Source of the DNA: Cyanobium sp. ATX 6A2
GTDB taxonomy: Bacteria > Cyanobacteriota > Cyanobacteriia > PCC-6307 > Cyanobiaceae
NCBI RefSeq assembly: GCF_024346355.1
Contig: NZ_JAGQCU010000006.1
Location: 1-64,000, forward strand
Direction of reading: 5' to 3'
Length of the DNA stretch: 64,000 nt
Part shown: one piece after another, positions 48,704 to 60,031 of the stretch
How the letters are laid out: every line of letters starts with the position of its first letter
Numbering within the stretch: position 1 is the stretch's first letter
The notes under the pieces: generated by a model
Told to the model about the DNA's origin: nothing
Databases searched by the model: none
What the model saw: the letters and a program-made list of their open reading frames with translations, nothing else
Translations under genes and position numbers: made by a program

Positions 48704-50056
48704 TCACGCCGACCGCTGCCGGGCCAGGGCGGCGTCCACGGCCTGCTGCTGGTCGCGGCGGGTGATCCAGTGGTGATAGGTGCGGGTGTGGATCGCCACC
48801 GAGTGGCCCATCATCCGGGCCGCCACCGTGTCGGGCAGGCCGATGTGAATGGTGCGCACGGCCCAGGCATGGCGCAGGTCGTAGGGGGTGATCGGCAGCT
48901 GGTAGCGGCGGAACTGCTCCGCCACCCGGCGCCCCACCTGCTGCAGGGTGGTGCGGCGCAGATCGGTGCACACCGCCGGCAGCAGCTGCGGGCAGCCCCC
49001 CAGCCGCTCCAGCCCGAACTGCTCCACCCAGGCGGGTTGGAAGGGCCACACCTGATGCTCGCCGGTCTTGCTGGTGGGGAGCACCCGGATCACCCGGTCG
49101 CCGCCGGCGGCCAGGCTCGAGAGATCCGAGAAAAACACCTCGTGGTTGCGCAGGCCGTAGGTGGCCATCAGCCCGTAGGCCAGCCGCCAGGAGGGATTGG
49201 GGATCAGCTCCAGCAACTGCAGGATCGTGGCGTCGCTCGGCAGCTGGCGGAAGCGGGCGGCGTGCAGGCCGTAGCCCCCGGCGCGGGCGGCCCAGCCTGG
49301 AGGCAGCGACAGCCCGATGTGCCGGGCCAGGGCCGCCAGGGCGATGCCGCATTGCTGGCGGCTGCTGCTGCCGGGCTCGTAGCTTTCCAGCACCCGCTCC
49401 AGCAGGCGGCCCCAGGGCTCCTCGCCACCGCCAACACCAACGGCAACGAGCTGGCCGGTCGCGGCGAGGCTCAGCAGCCGCCGCAGATAGGGCCGGTAGG
49501 CGGCGCTCCAGGTGCTGCGGCTGCCGGCGGCGTTGCGGCGTCGCTGGGGGTCCTGGAAGAAGGCCTGCTCGAAGCCACCCAGCAGCGCCGAGAGATCCAG
49601 GCTGCCGGAGAGCGACGCGCCGAGGGCGGCCGGCCGGGCGGCCGGTTGCGACCGGCCGCCCGGCCAGTGGAAGCTGCCCTGCTCCAGCTGGCGCAACACG
49701 TCCCTCAGCCGCTGGCGGGCCTGCTCCAGCCCCGCCACGGTGGCGGGCAGGCCGAGGCTGAGGCGCTGCACCGGCCGGGTGTCGCCGCCGTGGCGGCAGG
49801 GCAGCGGACCCCGCAGCGCCAGCCTGCCGCCCCGGCGCTCAATCCTCAGGGCGATGCCGATCGCCGCCAGACGGGCGTTGTACTCGGCCAGGGCGGCGTC
49901 GATGGCGTCAGCTGTGGCGGGGGTGGCCGCGATCGCCCAACAGGTGGAAGAAGCCCGAAGGTATCGATGGGTGCGCAGCGGTGCTAGTGCCAGGGCGGCA
50001 GCGTTACGCTCTCGGTTGGTGCGCCGTACGGAAGCAGGGATGGCCAAGGAAGGCAT
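48704..50056 (-). CDS. tyrosine recombinase/integrase family protein
   Basis: About 450 aa from ATG 50056, the best in-frame start that I can find. The C-terminal catalytic domain has all six expected residues: Arg in YGLRNHEV, Lys in PTSKTGEH, His/Arg in DLRHAWAVR, and His plus the nucleophile Tyr in [16 protein letters not shown]. Flanking genes are housekeeping on both sides. It is therefore unlike a phage integrase at an island border; I recall a similar gene next to hemH/cobO in other picocyanobacteria, so it may be resident. The start region overlaps the hemH start on the other strand. The middle section is rich in Ala/Arg/Gln, without a clear SAM-like core-binding domain. Confidence 0.88.
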   Translation of the reverse strand: MPSLAIPASVRRTNRERNAAALALAPLRTHRYLRASSTCWAIAATPATADAIDAALAEYNARLAAIGIALRIERRGGRLALRGPLPCRHGGDTRPVQRLSLGLPATVAGLEQARQRLRDVLRQLEQGSFHWPGGRSQPAARPAALGASLSGSLDLSALLGGFEQAFFQDPQRRRNAAGSRSTWSAAYRPYLRRLLSLAATGQLVAVGVGGGEEPWGRLLERVLESYEPGSSSRQQCGIALAALARHIGLSLPPGWAARAGGYGLHAARFRQLPSDATILQLLELIPNPSWRLAYGLMATYGLRNHEVFFSDLSSLAAGGDRVIRVLPTSKTGEHQVWPFQPAWVEQFGLERLGGCPQLLPAVCTDLRRTTLQQVGRRVAEQFRRYQLPITPYDLRHAWAVRTIHIGLPDTVAARMMGHSVAIHTRTYHHWITRRDQQQAVDAALARQRSA

Positions 50057-51230
50057 GGCCAAAGTGGGCGTGCTGCTGCTGAACCTCGGGGGTCCGGAGC
50101 GGATCCAGGACGTCGGCCCCTTTCTGTACAACCTCTTTTCGGATCCGGAAATCATCCGGCTGCCGAACCCGGCGCTGCAGAAACCACTGGCCTGGCTGAT
50201 CAGCAGCCTGCGAGCGGGTAAATCCCAGGAGGCCTACCGCTCCATCGGTGGCGGCTCCCCCCTGCGGCGCATCACCGAGCAGCAGGCACGGGAGTTGCAG
50301 AGCGTGCTGCGCCAGCGGGGCATCGAAGCCACCAGCTACGTGGCGATGCGCTACTGGCACCCGTTCACCGAATCGGCGGTAGCCGACATCAAGGCCGACG
50401 CCGTCGATGAAGTGGTGGTGCTGCCCCTCTACCCCCACTTCTCGATCAGCACCAGCGGCTCCAGCTTCCGGGAATTGCAGCGCCTGCGCCAGGCCGATCC
50501 CGCCTTCGCCGCCCTGCCGATCCGCTGCATCCGCAGCTACCACGACGATCCCGGTTACATCGGCGCCATGGCGGAGCTGATCGCCCGCGAAATCCAGGCC
50601 TGCCCCGACCCCGCCACGGCCCACGTGTTCTTCAGCGCCCACGGGGTGCCCAAGAGCTACGTGGAGGAAGCAGGCGATCCCTACCAGCGGGAAATCGAGG
50701 ACTGCAGCCGGCTGATCATCGAGCGCCTGGAGCGCGACCTCGGCCACGCCAATCCCCACACCCTGGCCTACCAGAGCCGGGTGGGTCCGGTGGAGTGGCT
50801 GCGGCCCTACACCGATGAAGCCCTGCAGGAACTCGGGCAGCAAGGGGTGAAGGACCTGGTGGTGGTGCCGATCAGCTTCGTGAGCGAACACATCGAAACC
50901 CTCGAGGAGATCGACATCGAGTACCGCGAGATCGCCACCGAGGCGGGGATCACCAACTTCCGCCGGGTGCCTGCCCTCGACACCACCCCCTCCTTCATCG
51001 AAGGCCTGGCCCAGCTGGTGCAGCAGGCATTGGAGGGCCCGGAGGTGAACCTCGATCAGGCCGCCTCTCTGGCCACCAAGGTGAAGCTCTACCCCCAGGA
51101 CCGCTGGGCCTGGGGCTGGAACAACAGCTCCGAAGTGTGGAACGGTCGCTTGGCGATGGTGGGATTTTCTGCTTTTCTGCTCGAGTTGATCAGTGGTCGG
51201 GGGCCCCTCCATGCGCTGGGTCTGCTCTGA
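50040..51230 (+). CDS. hemH: ferrochelatase with C-terminal chlorophyll-binding helix
   Basis: Inserts Fe2+ into protoporphyrin IX, the last step of heme synthesis, at the branch with chlorophyll. It is 396 aa from ATG 50040; ATG 50055 is an alternative. It has [46 protein letters not shown] and [15 protein letters not shown]. The C-terminal about 40 residues are a membrane helix of the Hli type, with [20 protein letters not shown], which couples the enzyme to chlorophyll and is typical of cyanobacterial and plastid ferrochelatase type II. It is divergent from the integrase gene, with overlapping starts, and overlaps the following M23 gene if that starts at 51211. Confidence 0.95.
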   Translation: MAKEGMAKVGVLLLNLGGPERIQDVGPFLYNLFSDPEIIRLPNPALQKPLAWLISSLRAGKSQEAYRSIGGGSPLRRITEQQARELQSVLRQRGIEATSYVAMRYWHPFTESAVADIKADAVDEVVVLPLYPHFSISTSGSSFRELQRLRQADPAFAALPIRCIRSYHDDPGYIGAMAELIAREIQACPDPATAHVFFSAHGVPKSYVEEAGDPYQREIEDCSRLIIERLERDLGHANPHTLAYQSRVGPVEWLRPYTDEALQELGQQGVKDLVVVPISFVSEHIETLEEIDIEYREIATEAGITNFRRVPALDTTPSFIEGLAQLVQQALEGPEVNLDQAASLATKVKLYPQDRWAWGWNNSSEVWNGRLAMVGFSAFLLELISGRGPLHALGLL

Positions 51231-51234
51231 CTCC

Positions 51235-51294
51235 ATGCCTGCGGAGTCCATGCCCGCGGGGTCCATGCCAGCGGGGTCCACGCCAGCGGGCCGT
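51235..51294 (+). repeat. 15-base tandem repeat at the M23 gene start
   Basis: Four consecutive 15-base units, each like atgcccgcggggtcc: 51235-51249, 51250-51264, 51265-51279 and a diverged 51280-51294 (acgccagcgggccgt). They encode MPAES, MPAGS, MPAGS and TPAGR. The first three units each begin with an ATG. This could offer alternative initiation sites, or simply be a replication-slippage product in the flexible end. Confidence 0.85.
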
Positions 51295-51852
51295 CGCAGC
51301 CGTCACCTCCTGCTGGGCGCCTGTCTGGGAGCGGCGGGTGCCGTCGCCATCGCCCTGCAGGGCGGCATTCTCGACCCCCAGCCCGCGCAGGCCAGCAGCG
51401 TGTGGAGCCGCGGCACGTTTCCGGTTGTGAACTTCGCCGGCTACACCAGCCACTTCGGCACCCGCACCGGCCCCTGGGGTGCGGTTGAGCCCCACTACGG
51501 CCTGGACATCGCCGCCCCCATGCACTCGCCGATCCGCAACTGGTGGGGCGGTGTTGTGGAGAGCGTGATCAACGACGGCACCTGCGGCCTCGGGCTGGTG
51601 ATCCGCTCCGGCGAGTACGAGCACATCTACTGCCACCTCTCCGGCTCGGTCTCCGGCGGGGTCTACCGCAGCGGTCCGGTGGCGATCAGCGCCGGCCAGC
51701 GGCTGCGCACCGGCGAACTGATCGGCCACGTGGGGGTCAGCGGCCGCAGCACCGGCCCACACCTGCACTGGGGCATGCGCTTCCGCAACGAATGGGTTGA
51801 CCCGGCCCTGGTGCTGCGGGCGATGGCCCGGGCCCGCGGCGGCGCCGTCTGA
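51235..51852 (+). CDS. M23 family metallopeptidase (LytM/peptidoglycan type), exported
   Basis: Peptidoglycan endopeptidase-like protein, 205 aa if it starts at ATG 51235. Starts at 51211 (overlapping hemH), 51250 and 51265 are all in frame, because the beginning is built of repeats. A signal segment follows (HLLLGACLGAAGAVAIAL), and then the LytM domain. HYGLD gives the first His/Asp ligands and THLHW-type LHW (HLHWGMRF) the second half, so the zinc site seems intact. Acts in the periplasm, presumably in cell separation or wall remodelling. Runs in the same direction as hemH, five bases after its stop. Confidence 0.85.
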   Translation: MPAESMPAGSMPAGSTPAGRRSRHLLLGACLGAAGAVAIALQGGILDPQPAQASSVWSRGTFPVVNFAGYTSHFGTRTGPWGAVEPHYGLDIAAPMHSPIRNWWGGVVESVINDGTCGLGLVIRSGEYEHIYCHLSGSVSGGVYRSGPVAISAGQRLRTGELIGHVGVSGRSTGPHLHWGMRFRNEWVDPALVLRAMARARGGAV

Positions 51853-51936
51853 GGCGCCTGTTGCCGAGCCTCAGCTGAACCCCAGACGCGCGCTCAACCC
51901 CTAGTGTTGGCCTGACATCCAACCTGGCCAGGGTGC

Positions 51937-53844
51937 TTGGCCGCCGCAGCCGTGACGCTTTCGCCCCTCACCTCTGCCGCCCAGACGACCGCCCCTGACC
52001 GTGCGCTGGGCGTGGCCACCACCGCGGCCGGCGTCGGCCAGAGCCAGCGCGTCAATGGCGGCTATGCCCTGATGGACGCCCTGCGCCTGCACGGGGTGAA
52101 GCACATCTTCGGCTACCCGGGTGGGGCGATCCTGCCCATCTACGACGAACTGCACAAGGCCGAAGCCCGGGGCTGGCTGAAGCACATCCTGGTGCGCCAC
52201 GAGCAGGGCGGCACCCACGCCGCCGACGCCTACGCCCGCGCCACCGGCCAGGTGGGCGTGTGTTTCGGCACCTCCGGCCCAGGTGCCACCAACCTGGTCA
52301 CCGGCATCGCCACCGCCCACATGGATTCGGTGCCGATGGTGGTGATCAGCGGCCAGGTGCCGCGGGCCTCCATCGGCACGGACGCCTTCCAGGAAACCGA
52401 CATCTTCGGCATCACCCTGCCGATCGTGAAGCACTCCTGGGTGGTGCGTGATCCCCGCGACATCGGCCGGATCGTGGCCGAGGCCTTCCTGATCGCCGCC
52501 AGCGGCCGGCCGGGCCCGGTGTTGATCGACGTGCCCAAGGATGTGGGCCTCGAGGAGTTCGACTACCTGCCGGTGGCGCCGGGCTCGTCGGTGCCCAAGG
52601 GCTTCCGGCTGCCGACACCACCGGCTGCCGAGGCGATCCAGGCGGCCCTCGAACTGATCCGCCAGGCGCGCCGGCCCCTGCTCTACGTGGGGGGCGGGGC
52701 GATCAGCAGCGGCGCCCACGAGGCCATCCTGCAGCTGGCGGAGCGGTTCCAGCTGCCGGTCACCACCACCTTGATGGGCAAGGGTGCCTTCGATGAAAAG
52801 CTCCCCCTGGCCCTGGGGATGCTGGGGATGCACGGCACCGCCTACGCCAACTTCGCGGTCACCGACTGTGACCTGCTGATCGCCACCGGCGCCCGCTTCG
52901 ACGACCGCGTCACCGGCCGCCTGGACGGTTTCGCCCCCCGGGCCCAGGTGATCCACATCGACATCGACGCCGCGGAGGTGGGCAAGACCCGCGTGCCAGA
53001 AGTGCCGGTGGTGGGCGATGTGAAGCAGGCCGTCGAGGCCCTGCTCGCCGCCAGCAGCGGCGACAGCCCCGAGGGTCGCACCGAGGCCTGGCTGGAGCGC
53101 ATCGCCTCCTGGAAGCACCACTACCCCCTGGTGGTGCCGGCGGCGGAGGGTGAGATCGCTCCCCAGGAGGTGGTGGTGGCCCTGCGGGAGCTGGCGCCCG
53201 ACGCCTTCTACACCACCGATGTGGGGCAACACCAGATGTGGGCCGCCCAGTTCCTGCACAACGGGCCGCGGCGCTGGATCAGTTCCGCCGGCCTCGGCAC
53301 GATGGGCTTCGGCCTGCCGGCCGCCATGGGGGTGCAGACGGCCTTCCCCGCTGAGCAGGTGATCTGCGTGGCGGGCGACGCCAGCATCCTGATGAACATC
53401 CAGGAACTGGGCACCCTGGCCCAGTACGGCCTGCCCGTGAAGGTGGTGGTGATCAACAACGGCTGGCAGGGGATGGTGCGGCAGTGGCAGGAGAGCTTCT
53501 ACGGCGAGCGCTACTCGGCCTCGGAGATGACCAGCGGCATGCCCGACTTCGAGCGTCTGGCCGAATCGTTCGGGGTTCGGGGGGTGCTGATCAGCGACCG
53601 CGCCAGCCTGCATCAGCAACTGCGCGACGCCCTCGACCACCCCGGTCCGGCCTTCATCGATGTGAAGGTGCGCCGCAACGAGAACTGCTACCCGATGGTG
53701 CCCCCCGGCGCCAGCAACGCCCAGATGGTGGGGCTGCCCAGCCACCCGGAGCTGGCGATCGACACCACGCGCACCTGCGGCCACTGCGGCACCAACACCG
53801 CCAGCAGCCACCTCTTCTGTCCCAATTGCGGGGCCAAGCTCTGA
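51937..53844 (+). CDS. ilvB: acetolactate synthase large subunit with zinc-ribbon tail
   Basis: Thiamine-diphosphate and FAD enzyme for acetolactate and acetohydroxybutyrate, the first shared step of valine, leucine and isoleucine synthesis. 635 aa from a TTG at 51937; a GTG at 51952 is possible. It has [31 protein letters not shown] (catalytic Glu), [13 protein letters not shown] and [14 protein letters not shown] (ThDP binding). The C-terminal 25 residues hold CGHCG and FCPNCGAKL, two CxxC knuckles forming a zinc ribbon, unusual for IlvB outside cyanobacteria as far as I recall. No ilvN (small subunit) lies adjacent. The enzyme is feedback-controlled by valine in most bacteria. Confidence 0.95.
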   Translation: MAAAAVTLSPLTSAAQTTAPDRALGVATTAAGVGQSQRVNGGYALMDALRLHGVKHIFGYPGGAILPIYDELHKAEARGWLKHILVRHEQGGTHAADAYARATGQVGVCFGTSGPGATNLVTGIATAHMDSVPMVVISGQVPRASIGTDAFQETDIFGITLPIVKHSWVVRDPRDIGRIVAEAFLIAASGRPGPVLIDVPKDVGLEEFDYLPVAPGSSVPKGFRLPTPPAAEAIQAALELIRQARRPLLYVGGGAISSGAHEAILQLAERFQLPVTTTLMGKGAFDEKLPLALGMLGMHGTAYANFAVTDCDLLIATGARFDDRVTGRLDGFAPRAQVIHIDIDAAEVGKTRVPEVPVVGDVKQAVEALLAASSGDSPEGRTEAWLERIASWKHHYPLVVPAAEGEIAPQEVVVALRELAPDAFYTTDVGQHQMWAAQFLHNGPRRWISSAGLGTMGFGLPAAMGVQTAFPAEQVICVAGDASILMNIQELGTLAQYGLPVKVVVINNGWQGMVRQWQESFYGERYSASEMTSGMPDFERLAESFGVRGVLISDRASLHQQLRDALDHPGPAFIDVKVRRNENCYPMVPPGASNAQMVGLPSHPELAIDTTRTCGHCGTNTASSHLFCPNCGAKL

Positions 53845-53894
53845 ACCCCGTCTTTGCCCTGCTGCCACGCCTGCTGCCACAGCTGCTGGGGGCC

Positions 53895-54296
53895 ATGCTG
53901 ATCGCTCTGATGGTGCTGCCGCCCCTGCTGCTGGGTCCCGCCGCCGTCGCCGCCGCCGAGGTGCGGCAAGTGCGTGGCGCCACCCTGCTGCAGGTGGGTG
54001 ACAGCAACCGCAGCTACGCCGTGGTGCTGGCCTGTGTGGGCGTGGAGCCTGCCCAGGAAGCCGCGGCCACGGCCTGGCTGCGCCAGCAGGCCCCCCGGGG
54101 CACGCGGGTGAACCTGCGGCCGGTGGGCCAGCGCGATGGGGTGCTGCTGGCCCGGGTGCGCACCCAGCCCGAGCGCGGCCGGCCGGCCCTAGATCTGGGC
54201 GCGGCGCTGATGGCCGAGGGGCTGGCCACACCACTGGCGGACGCCGATCAGCTGGCCTGCAGCGACCGCCAGGCTGGAGACCCGAGCAGCGACTGA
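53895..54296 (+). CDS. SNase-like exported protein
   Basis: 133 aa from ATG 53895; earlier starts of the same frame run through ilvB, although one near 53847 ([12 protein letters not shown]) would give a longer signal region. After a signal peptide (MLIALMVLPPLLLGPAAVAAAE), a beta-barrel-like part reads VRGATLLQVGDSNRSYAVVLACVGVEP and WLRQQAPRGTRVNLRPV, similar to thermonuclease-type (SNc) folds, although the catalytic Arg/Glu set is not clear. It might be a nuclease homologue that lost activity. Placed directly downstream of ilvB and immediately upstream of a small membrane gene. Confidence 0.65.
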   Translation: MLIALMVLPPLLLGPAAVAAAEVRQVRGATLLQVGDSNRSYAVVLACVGVEPAQEAAATAWLRQQAPRGTRVNLRPVGQRDGVLLARVRTQPERGRPALDLGAALMAEGLATPLADADQLACSDRQAGDPSSD

Positions 54297-54297
54297 C

Positions 54298-54507
54298 ATG
54301 GGCATCAACCGCACCGCCAAGGGCATCGTGCTCGTGCCCTGCCTGCTGCTCGGGGGGGCCTTCCTGGCCGCCGCCGCCTGGGGCGGTGACGGAGCCGCCG
54401 CCGCCAACCGCAGCCTGGCCCTCAGCCTCGGGGGTGTGCTGATCGGCGGGGGGCTGCTGGCCCAGCTGCTGCCCGAACAGCCAGCCGAGAAAGGTGATAA
54501 CCGTTAA
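54298..54507 (+). CDS. small two-helix membrane protein
   Basis: 69 aa from ATG 54298, which follows the previous stop by one base. Two hydrophobic segments (about 8-28, GIVLVPCLLLGGAFLAAAAW, and 40-60, SLALSLGGVLIGGGLLAQLL) with a basic start and a charged end. The family is a conserved-looking picocyanobacterial protein without a known function. The last codons sit at the border where the AT-rich pocket begins. Confidence 0.65.
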   Translation: MGINRTAKGIVLVPCLLLGGAFLAAAAWGGDGAAAANRSLALSLGGVLIGGGLLAQLLPEQPAEKGDNR

Positions 54508-54713
54508 GAAAACTAATCCAAAGCTTTCATCCAGCAGAATCAGCAAACGACTTCACTTTTGTTACTCATATCACCAGCCACTCCCTGTTCACACAAACGC
54601 ATTGGCCACGCATAGCGCCCGGAGAATAGTTTGTTTCAGAACATTACAGGAGACCTACTCGGCTCGCATCCTGGCTAAAAAGAACTACTGAGAGCAAAGC
54701 AGTACTTTCCTGT

Positions 54714-55010
54714 ATGGGCCGCAATAAAGAGCAGGCAATTCAACGATTGCCTTACAAGAGCCTTGCTATACTAACAACTATCTCTTTTGCATTCTTTCCC
54801 CATCTTGGCATTGCTAACACCTGTCGAACCGATGGGCCTCTCAGGGTTTGCATAGACCCACCATTTTTCTCAGTTGTCGACCTATCAGACGGGGCGACCA
54901 TGACCGGTCAGTGCGGTGGCGGCGCTAGTTGGCATGGCTGGTCGGAATATTTTGCAAGAAGGCTTTATAGATACGCATGCGGATCTGACCTTGAATTTAG
55001 AAGATATTAA
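54714..55010 (+). CDS. small exported hypothetical protein, AT-rich pocket
   Basis: 98 aa from ATG 54714. Signal peptide (about 1-36): basic start MGRNKEQAIQRLPYK, hydrophobic SLAILTTISFAFFPHLG and a cleavage site near IANTC. The mature part is short with Cys37, 46, 67 and 89 and a Gly/Trp cluster (CGGGASWHGWS). No family is recognised. It is one of three unrelated-looking secreted small genes in the pocket. AT-rich codon use differs from the core. The stop at 55010 is followed by 83 bases to the next gene. Confidence 0.55.
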   Translation: MGRNKEQAIQRLPYKSLAILTTISFAFFPHLGIANTCRTDGPLRVCIDPPFFSVVDLSDGATMTGQCGGGASWHGWSEYFARRLYRYACGSDLEFRRY

Positions 55011-55093
55011 TTCATTCAAATCACCTTACTACGCTTACATTGTCTTAACCGTGATTACGAAGAAGCGTTCTCGCGCATAGGAGAGCTAAGACC

Positions 55094-55477
55094 ATGAATC
55101 TGTTCAATAAGTCACTGCCAGCTGTGATCGCCGCTGGATTAGCACTTTCTGTCCTAGGCTCAAAGGCAACGGCGCAGATTATCAGCCAGAGGTATGTAGA
55201 GTTGGACATGATATTCACCTTCAATACACCCGCCAGTAGCACACACGTCGGCGGCGGGCAAACAAATTGCTACAACACCGGTTTCGGCAATGTGAGCTGT
55301 GTGACCACTCCTCCCGTTTACATTAATACTCCTGCTTCTACTAGGCAGAAAGTTCTTAGGGTAAAAATAGATTGTATTGATCAGACTTTTGACGCCAAAG
55401 GGGATGGACAGCCTTGGAGAAGCATTAGGGAGGACGCCGCGGTATTTCAAGCAGCTATGCGGCTCTGCCGCAGATAG
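55094..55477 (+). CDS. small exported hypothetical protein, AT-rich pocket
   Basis: 127 aa from ATG 55094. Signal peptide MNLFNKSLPAVIAAGLAL to TAQ (cleavage near residue 28), then a mature domain with Cys59, 67, 94 and 124, and Gly/Thr-rich repeats (GGGQTNCYNTGFGNVSC). The last part is helical (REDAAVFQAAMRLC). Not recognised. Preceded by gaga(g)cta-like patch (aggagagc), a plausible ribosome binding site 9 bases before. Composition as in the neighbouring gene; likely a periplasmic or secreted protein. Confidence 0.6.
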   Translation: MNLFNKSLPAVIAAGLALSVLGSKATAQIISQRYVELDMIFTFNTPASSTHVGGGQTNCYNTGFGNVSCVTTPPVYINTPASTRQKVLRVKIDCIDQTFDAKGDGQPWRSIREDAAVFQAAMRLCRR

Positions 55478-55937
55478 CCAGTAACAACACAGCACAGCAC
55501 AGCAGCTGTTCAGGATAGTTTTAATCAGAAGCGTTCCTTCATATCGAATAATCTTGTTTTTAAAGTCATTTTCTAGACCAGACTTAATTGCCAAATAAAG
55601 AGTATGATTTGCGAAACAAACGGGAGCCATTGCAAAGCAAAAAGTCCGCAGGCCAGCACGATCTGGGCTCGCTGCACGATCGAATGGGGCAAAGATCGTG
55701 ACCAGGCAAGGGCCTGGAGTTACTGAATCACGTCCTCGCTGATGACCAGCGGAGGCATCGGGCGGCCAAGCGTCAAGAGAAACCTCGGCAAGAGACCTGA
55801 TTCTAGCTGCTATCTCCCCTGACAGCAGTAGATTTCGGCAACCAAGCAACCTTCACTCAATAGGATTGATCAAGTTTTTACCGTGGCAAGGGATGCTTAA
55901 CTCTCAAAAGTCCACAATCCACAAAAAGTGCTTGTCA
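55478..55937. other. 460-base region between two small genes, no gene supported
   Basis: No convincing coding region. The left 25 bases hold the short repeat acagcacagcacagcag. From about 55620 to 55800 composition becomes GC-richer (for example ggccagcacgatctgggctcgctgcacg), which could be a fragment of something older, but neither strand gives a recognisable product; a 229-residue minus-strand open frame through this area overlaps the neighbouring gene and looks artefactual. Confidence 0.45.
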
Positions 55938-56408
55938 TTACTTTGACTGCAATGATCTTACCTGCTTTTCAATATTTGCAAGATTCTCGTCAATAAATTT
56001 CTTATCACTAGCACTTAGATTCTGGTAACAGAGAGCTTTCACTCTCGCAATCGTATCGATACCAACACCGTTAACCAGTTGAGTATCGCTGAGCTTGCCA
56101 TCTCCAACTCCCGATATCATTGAGCCATGAACTTCTCGAAGAACAACTACAACCATGTTAATATTTGGGCCAATTGTCTTTTCTAGTGGCACTTTCTGAT
56201 CAATTGCCATGGAGCAAGAGGAAAAGGCGCCCATCTGGGAGTATTTTGCAAGATCGTCTCTTGTTGCAGGCCTTGACGCTGCGCCTGTCTGGGCTTGGGC
56301 TGGCTCGAGCGAGATAGAGGCTGCTAAAGCCAAGGATGCTGATGCGATCAGGAATTGGGAGAGACGGGACACTGATTTCAGTGGATTGGCGCTTGCCCAC
56401 TGTGCCAC
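55938..56408 (-). CDS. small exported hypothetical protein
   Basis: 156 aa from the ATG at 56408. N-terminal signal: FLIASASLALAASISLE after a basic start, with a cleavage site near AQAQ. The mature part is acidic/helical: LAKYSQMGAFSSCSMAIDQKV, then VVVVLREVHGSMISGVGDG and LSASDKKFIDENLANIEKQV. Cys is seen at positions 65 and 129. No family is recognised. Convergent arrangement with the plus-strand small genes; divergent from ppsA with about 93 bases between. Confidence 0.65.
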   Translation of the reverse strand: MAQWASANPLKSVSRLSQFLIASASLALAASISLEPAQAQTGAASRPATRDDLAKYSQMGAFSSCSMAIDQKVPLEKTIGPNINMVVVVLREVHGSMISGVGDGKLSDTQLVNGVGIDTIARVKALCYQNLSASDKKFIDENLANIEKQVRSLQSK

Positions 56409-56501
56409 CTGTCTCCGGTCTGTCCCAGTGCGTCGTGCCGTTCACAGTTGCGGCCACCCGGGGCACGGCGCGGCAAGAGTGGGGATGGTCGCCGCCTGAG
56501 C

Positions 56502-58972
<2,471 letters not shown>

Positions 58973-58991
<19 letters not shown>

Positions 58992-59728
58992 GCCTGCCCG
59001 GGCACTGGATCGATGAGACGGGCAGAGGCACGGCCAGCGGACCCGCCAGCGGCGGCCACAGCGGCCGCGTCCTCGGTGCTGCCCTGCTGGCTCAGCGCGC
59101 GGGTGAGCAGGCCTTCGTAGCGGGCCTCGCCACCGGCGGTGCTGGCCAGCACCAGCGAGGGATGGAAGCGCTCCAGCAACTGGGGCAGCACCTGGCGGCC
59201 GCGCACGAAGGCCCCGGCCAGGGGCAGGGAGAGATCCACCACCGGGGTGATCACCGCGTCGAGGGGATCGGCCGGCAGATCGGGATCGAGATAGCCGTGG
59301 GGTTCGAGGTAGAGGCTGCCGCCGGGATGGTCGAGGCGGTAGCCGTTCTCCACCTGGGGCACGGGCGCGCCGGCCGTGGCCAGGATCCTGAGCGCCCCCA
59401 GCTGGTGGCTCTGGCCCGGGCTCAGCGCGGTGACGTGGCGGAAGCCCAGTTCCCGTACCCGGCTGGCGGCCGTGGCGGAACCCACCACCGGCAGGTCACG
59501 GTCGAGCAGCTCCAGGCTGGGGGGATGGCAGTGGTCGGGCAGTCCCTGGGTGAGCAGCAGCAGGTCGAGGTCGGGGGGCACGGGCCAGGGCCTGGGCAGG
59601 CTGGCGGCAAACAGCCAGCGGCCGGGCGGAAACACCAGGTCGCCGCACAGCCAGGGGTCGACGAGCACGCGCAGGCCGTCGAAGTCGAGCAACCAGCCGT
59701 TGGCACCGAAGTAGGTGGCGGCAACCAT
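58973..59728 (-). CDS. MBL-fold metallo-hydrolase-like protein with altered metal site
   Basis: 251 aa from ATG 59728. The N-terminus YFGANGWLLDFDGLRVLVDP and the loop LLLLTQGLPDHCHPPSLEL match the metallo-beta-lactamase fold. The usual HxHxDH motif reads QGLPDH: two of the histidines are changed, the Asp and last His are kept. This branch resembles a plant/cyanobacterial family I recall with ISQGLDDHCH. The catalytic competence is thus uncertain. Further on are ILATAGAPVPQVENGYRL and LYLEPHGYLDP. It ends with an Ala-rich region. It overlaps the ppsA 3' end by 19 bases. Confidence 0.75.
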
Positions 59729-60031
59729 CAGAACAGCGACGAGGGAACCAGGGTGACCATCAGCGGGCGGGCGGCGTCAGGCGGCGGCCAGGGAGGGGCG
59801 GCTGCGGCCCGCCAGGCTACGGCCCGCCAGGCTGCGGCCCGCCAGCAGCTGCCAAACCTGCAGGCCGTGGCTCAGGCCGCGGGCGGCACTGACCACCGCC
59901 AGCAGCATGCAGAGGGGGCAGTGGGTGAGAGACACAGGGCCCCCGCAGACGCAGACCAACCCTGGCAGAGCCGGGAGGGCAGCGGTGGCTGCTGAAATGA
60001 ATTCCCCACCGCTCACCGTTGGAGACCCCCC
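59729..60031. other. 303-base gap with a short tandem repeat
   Basis: Between the divergent MBL and FAD-oxidoreductase genes. Minus- and plus-strand open frames cross the region, but none has an acceptable start and a recognisable product. A cysteine-bearing patch (LTHCPLCML) on the minus strand might mark a small lost gene. A 15-base repeat lies at 59801-59845, and a ggag ribosome binding patch at about 60021 serves the next gene. Confidence 0.5.
59801..59845. repeat. three 15-base tandem units
   Basis: gctgcggcccgccag (59801-59815), gctacggcccgccag (59816-59830) and gctgcggcccgccag (59831-59845); the second differs at one position. In the minus direction a frame reads LAGRS three times. 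It may result from slippage; no protein is convincingly encoded. Confidence 0.85.

Noticed and set aside
48704-50056. Prophage or genomic island border at the integrase
   Set aside because: Neighbours are housekeeping genes on both sides, composition does not change, and no att-like repeats, tRNA or phage genes are seen.
51901-54546. An 881-residue minus-strand frame opposite ilvB
   Set aside because: Antisense to a complete IlvB with full cofactor motifs; the predicted product is low-complexity.
55160-55849. A minus-strand frame of 229 residues in the AT-rich pocket
   Set aside because: It overlaps the signal-peptide gene at 55094 for most of that gene and shows no export signal or domain; a transposase remnant was considered but no motif was found.
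59162-59995. A plus-strand 277-residue frame opposite the MBL gene
   Set aside because: Gly/Gln/Ala-rich antisense composition and no domain; the MBL product on the minus strand is coherent.
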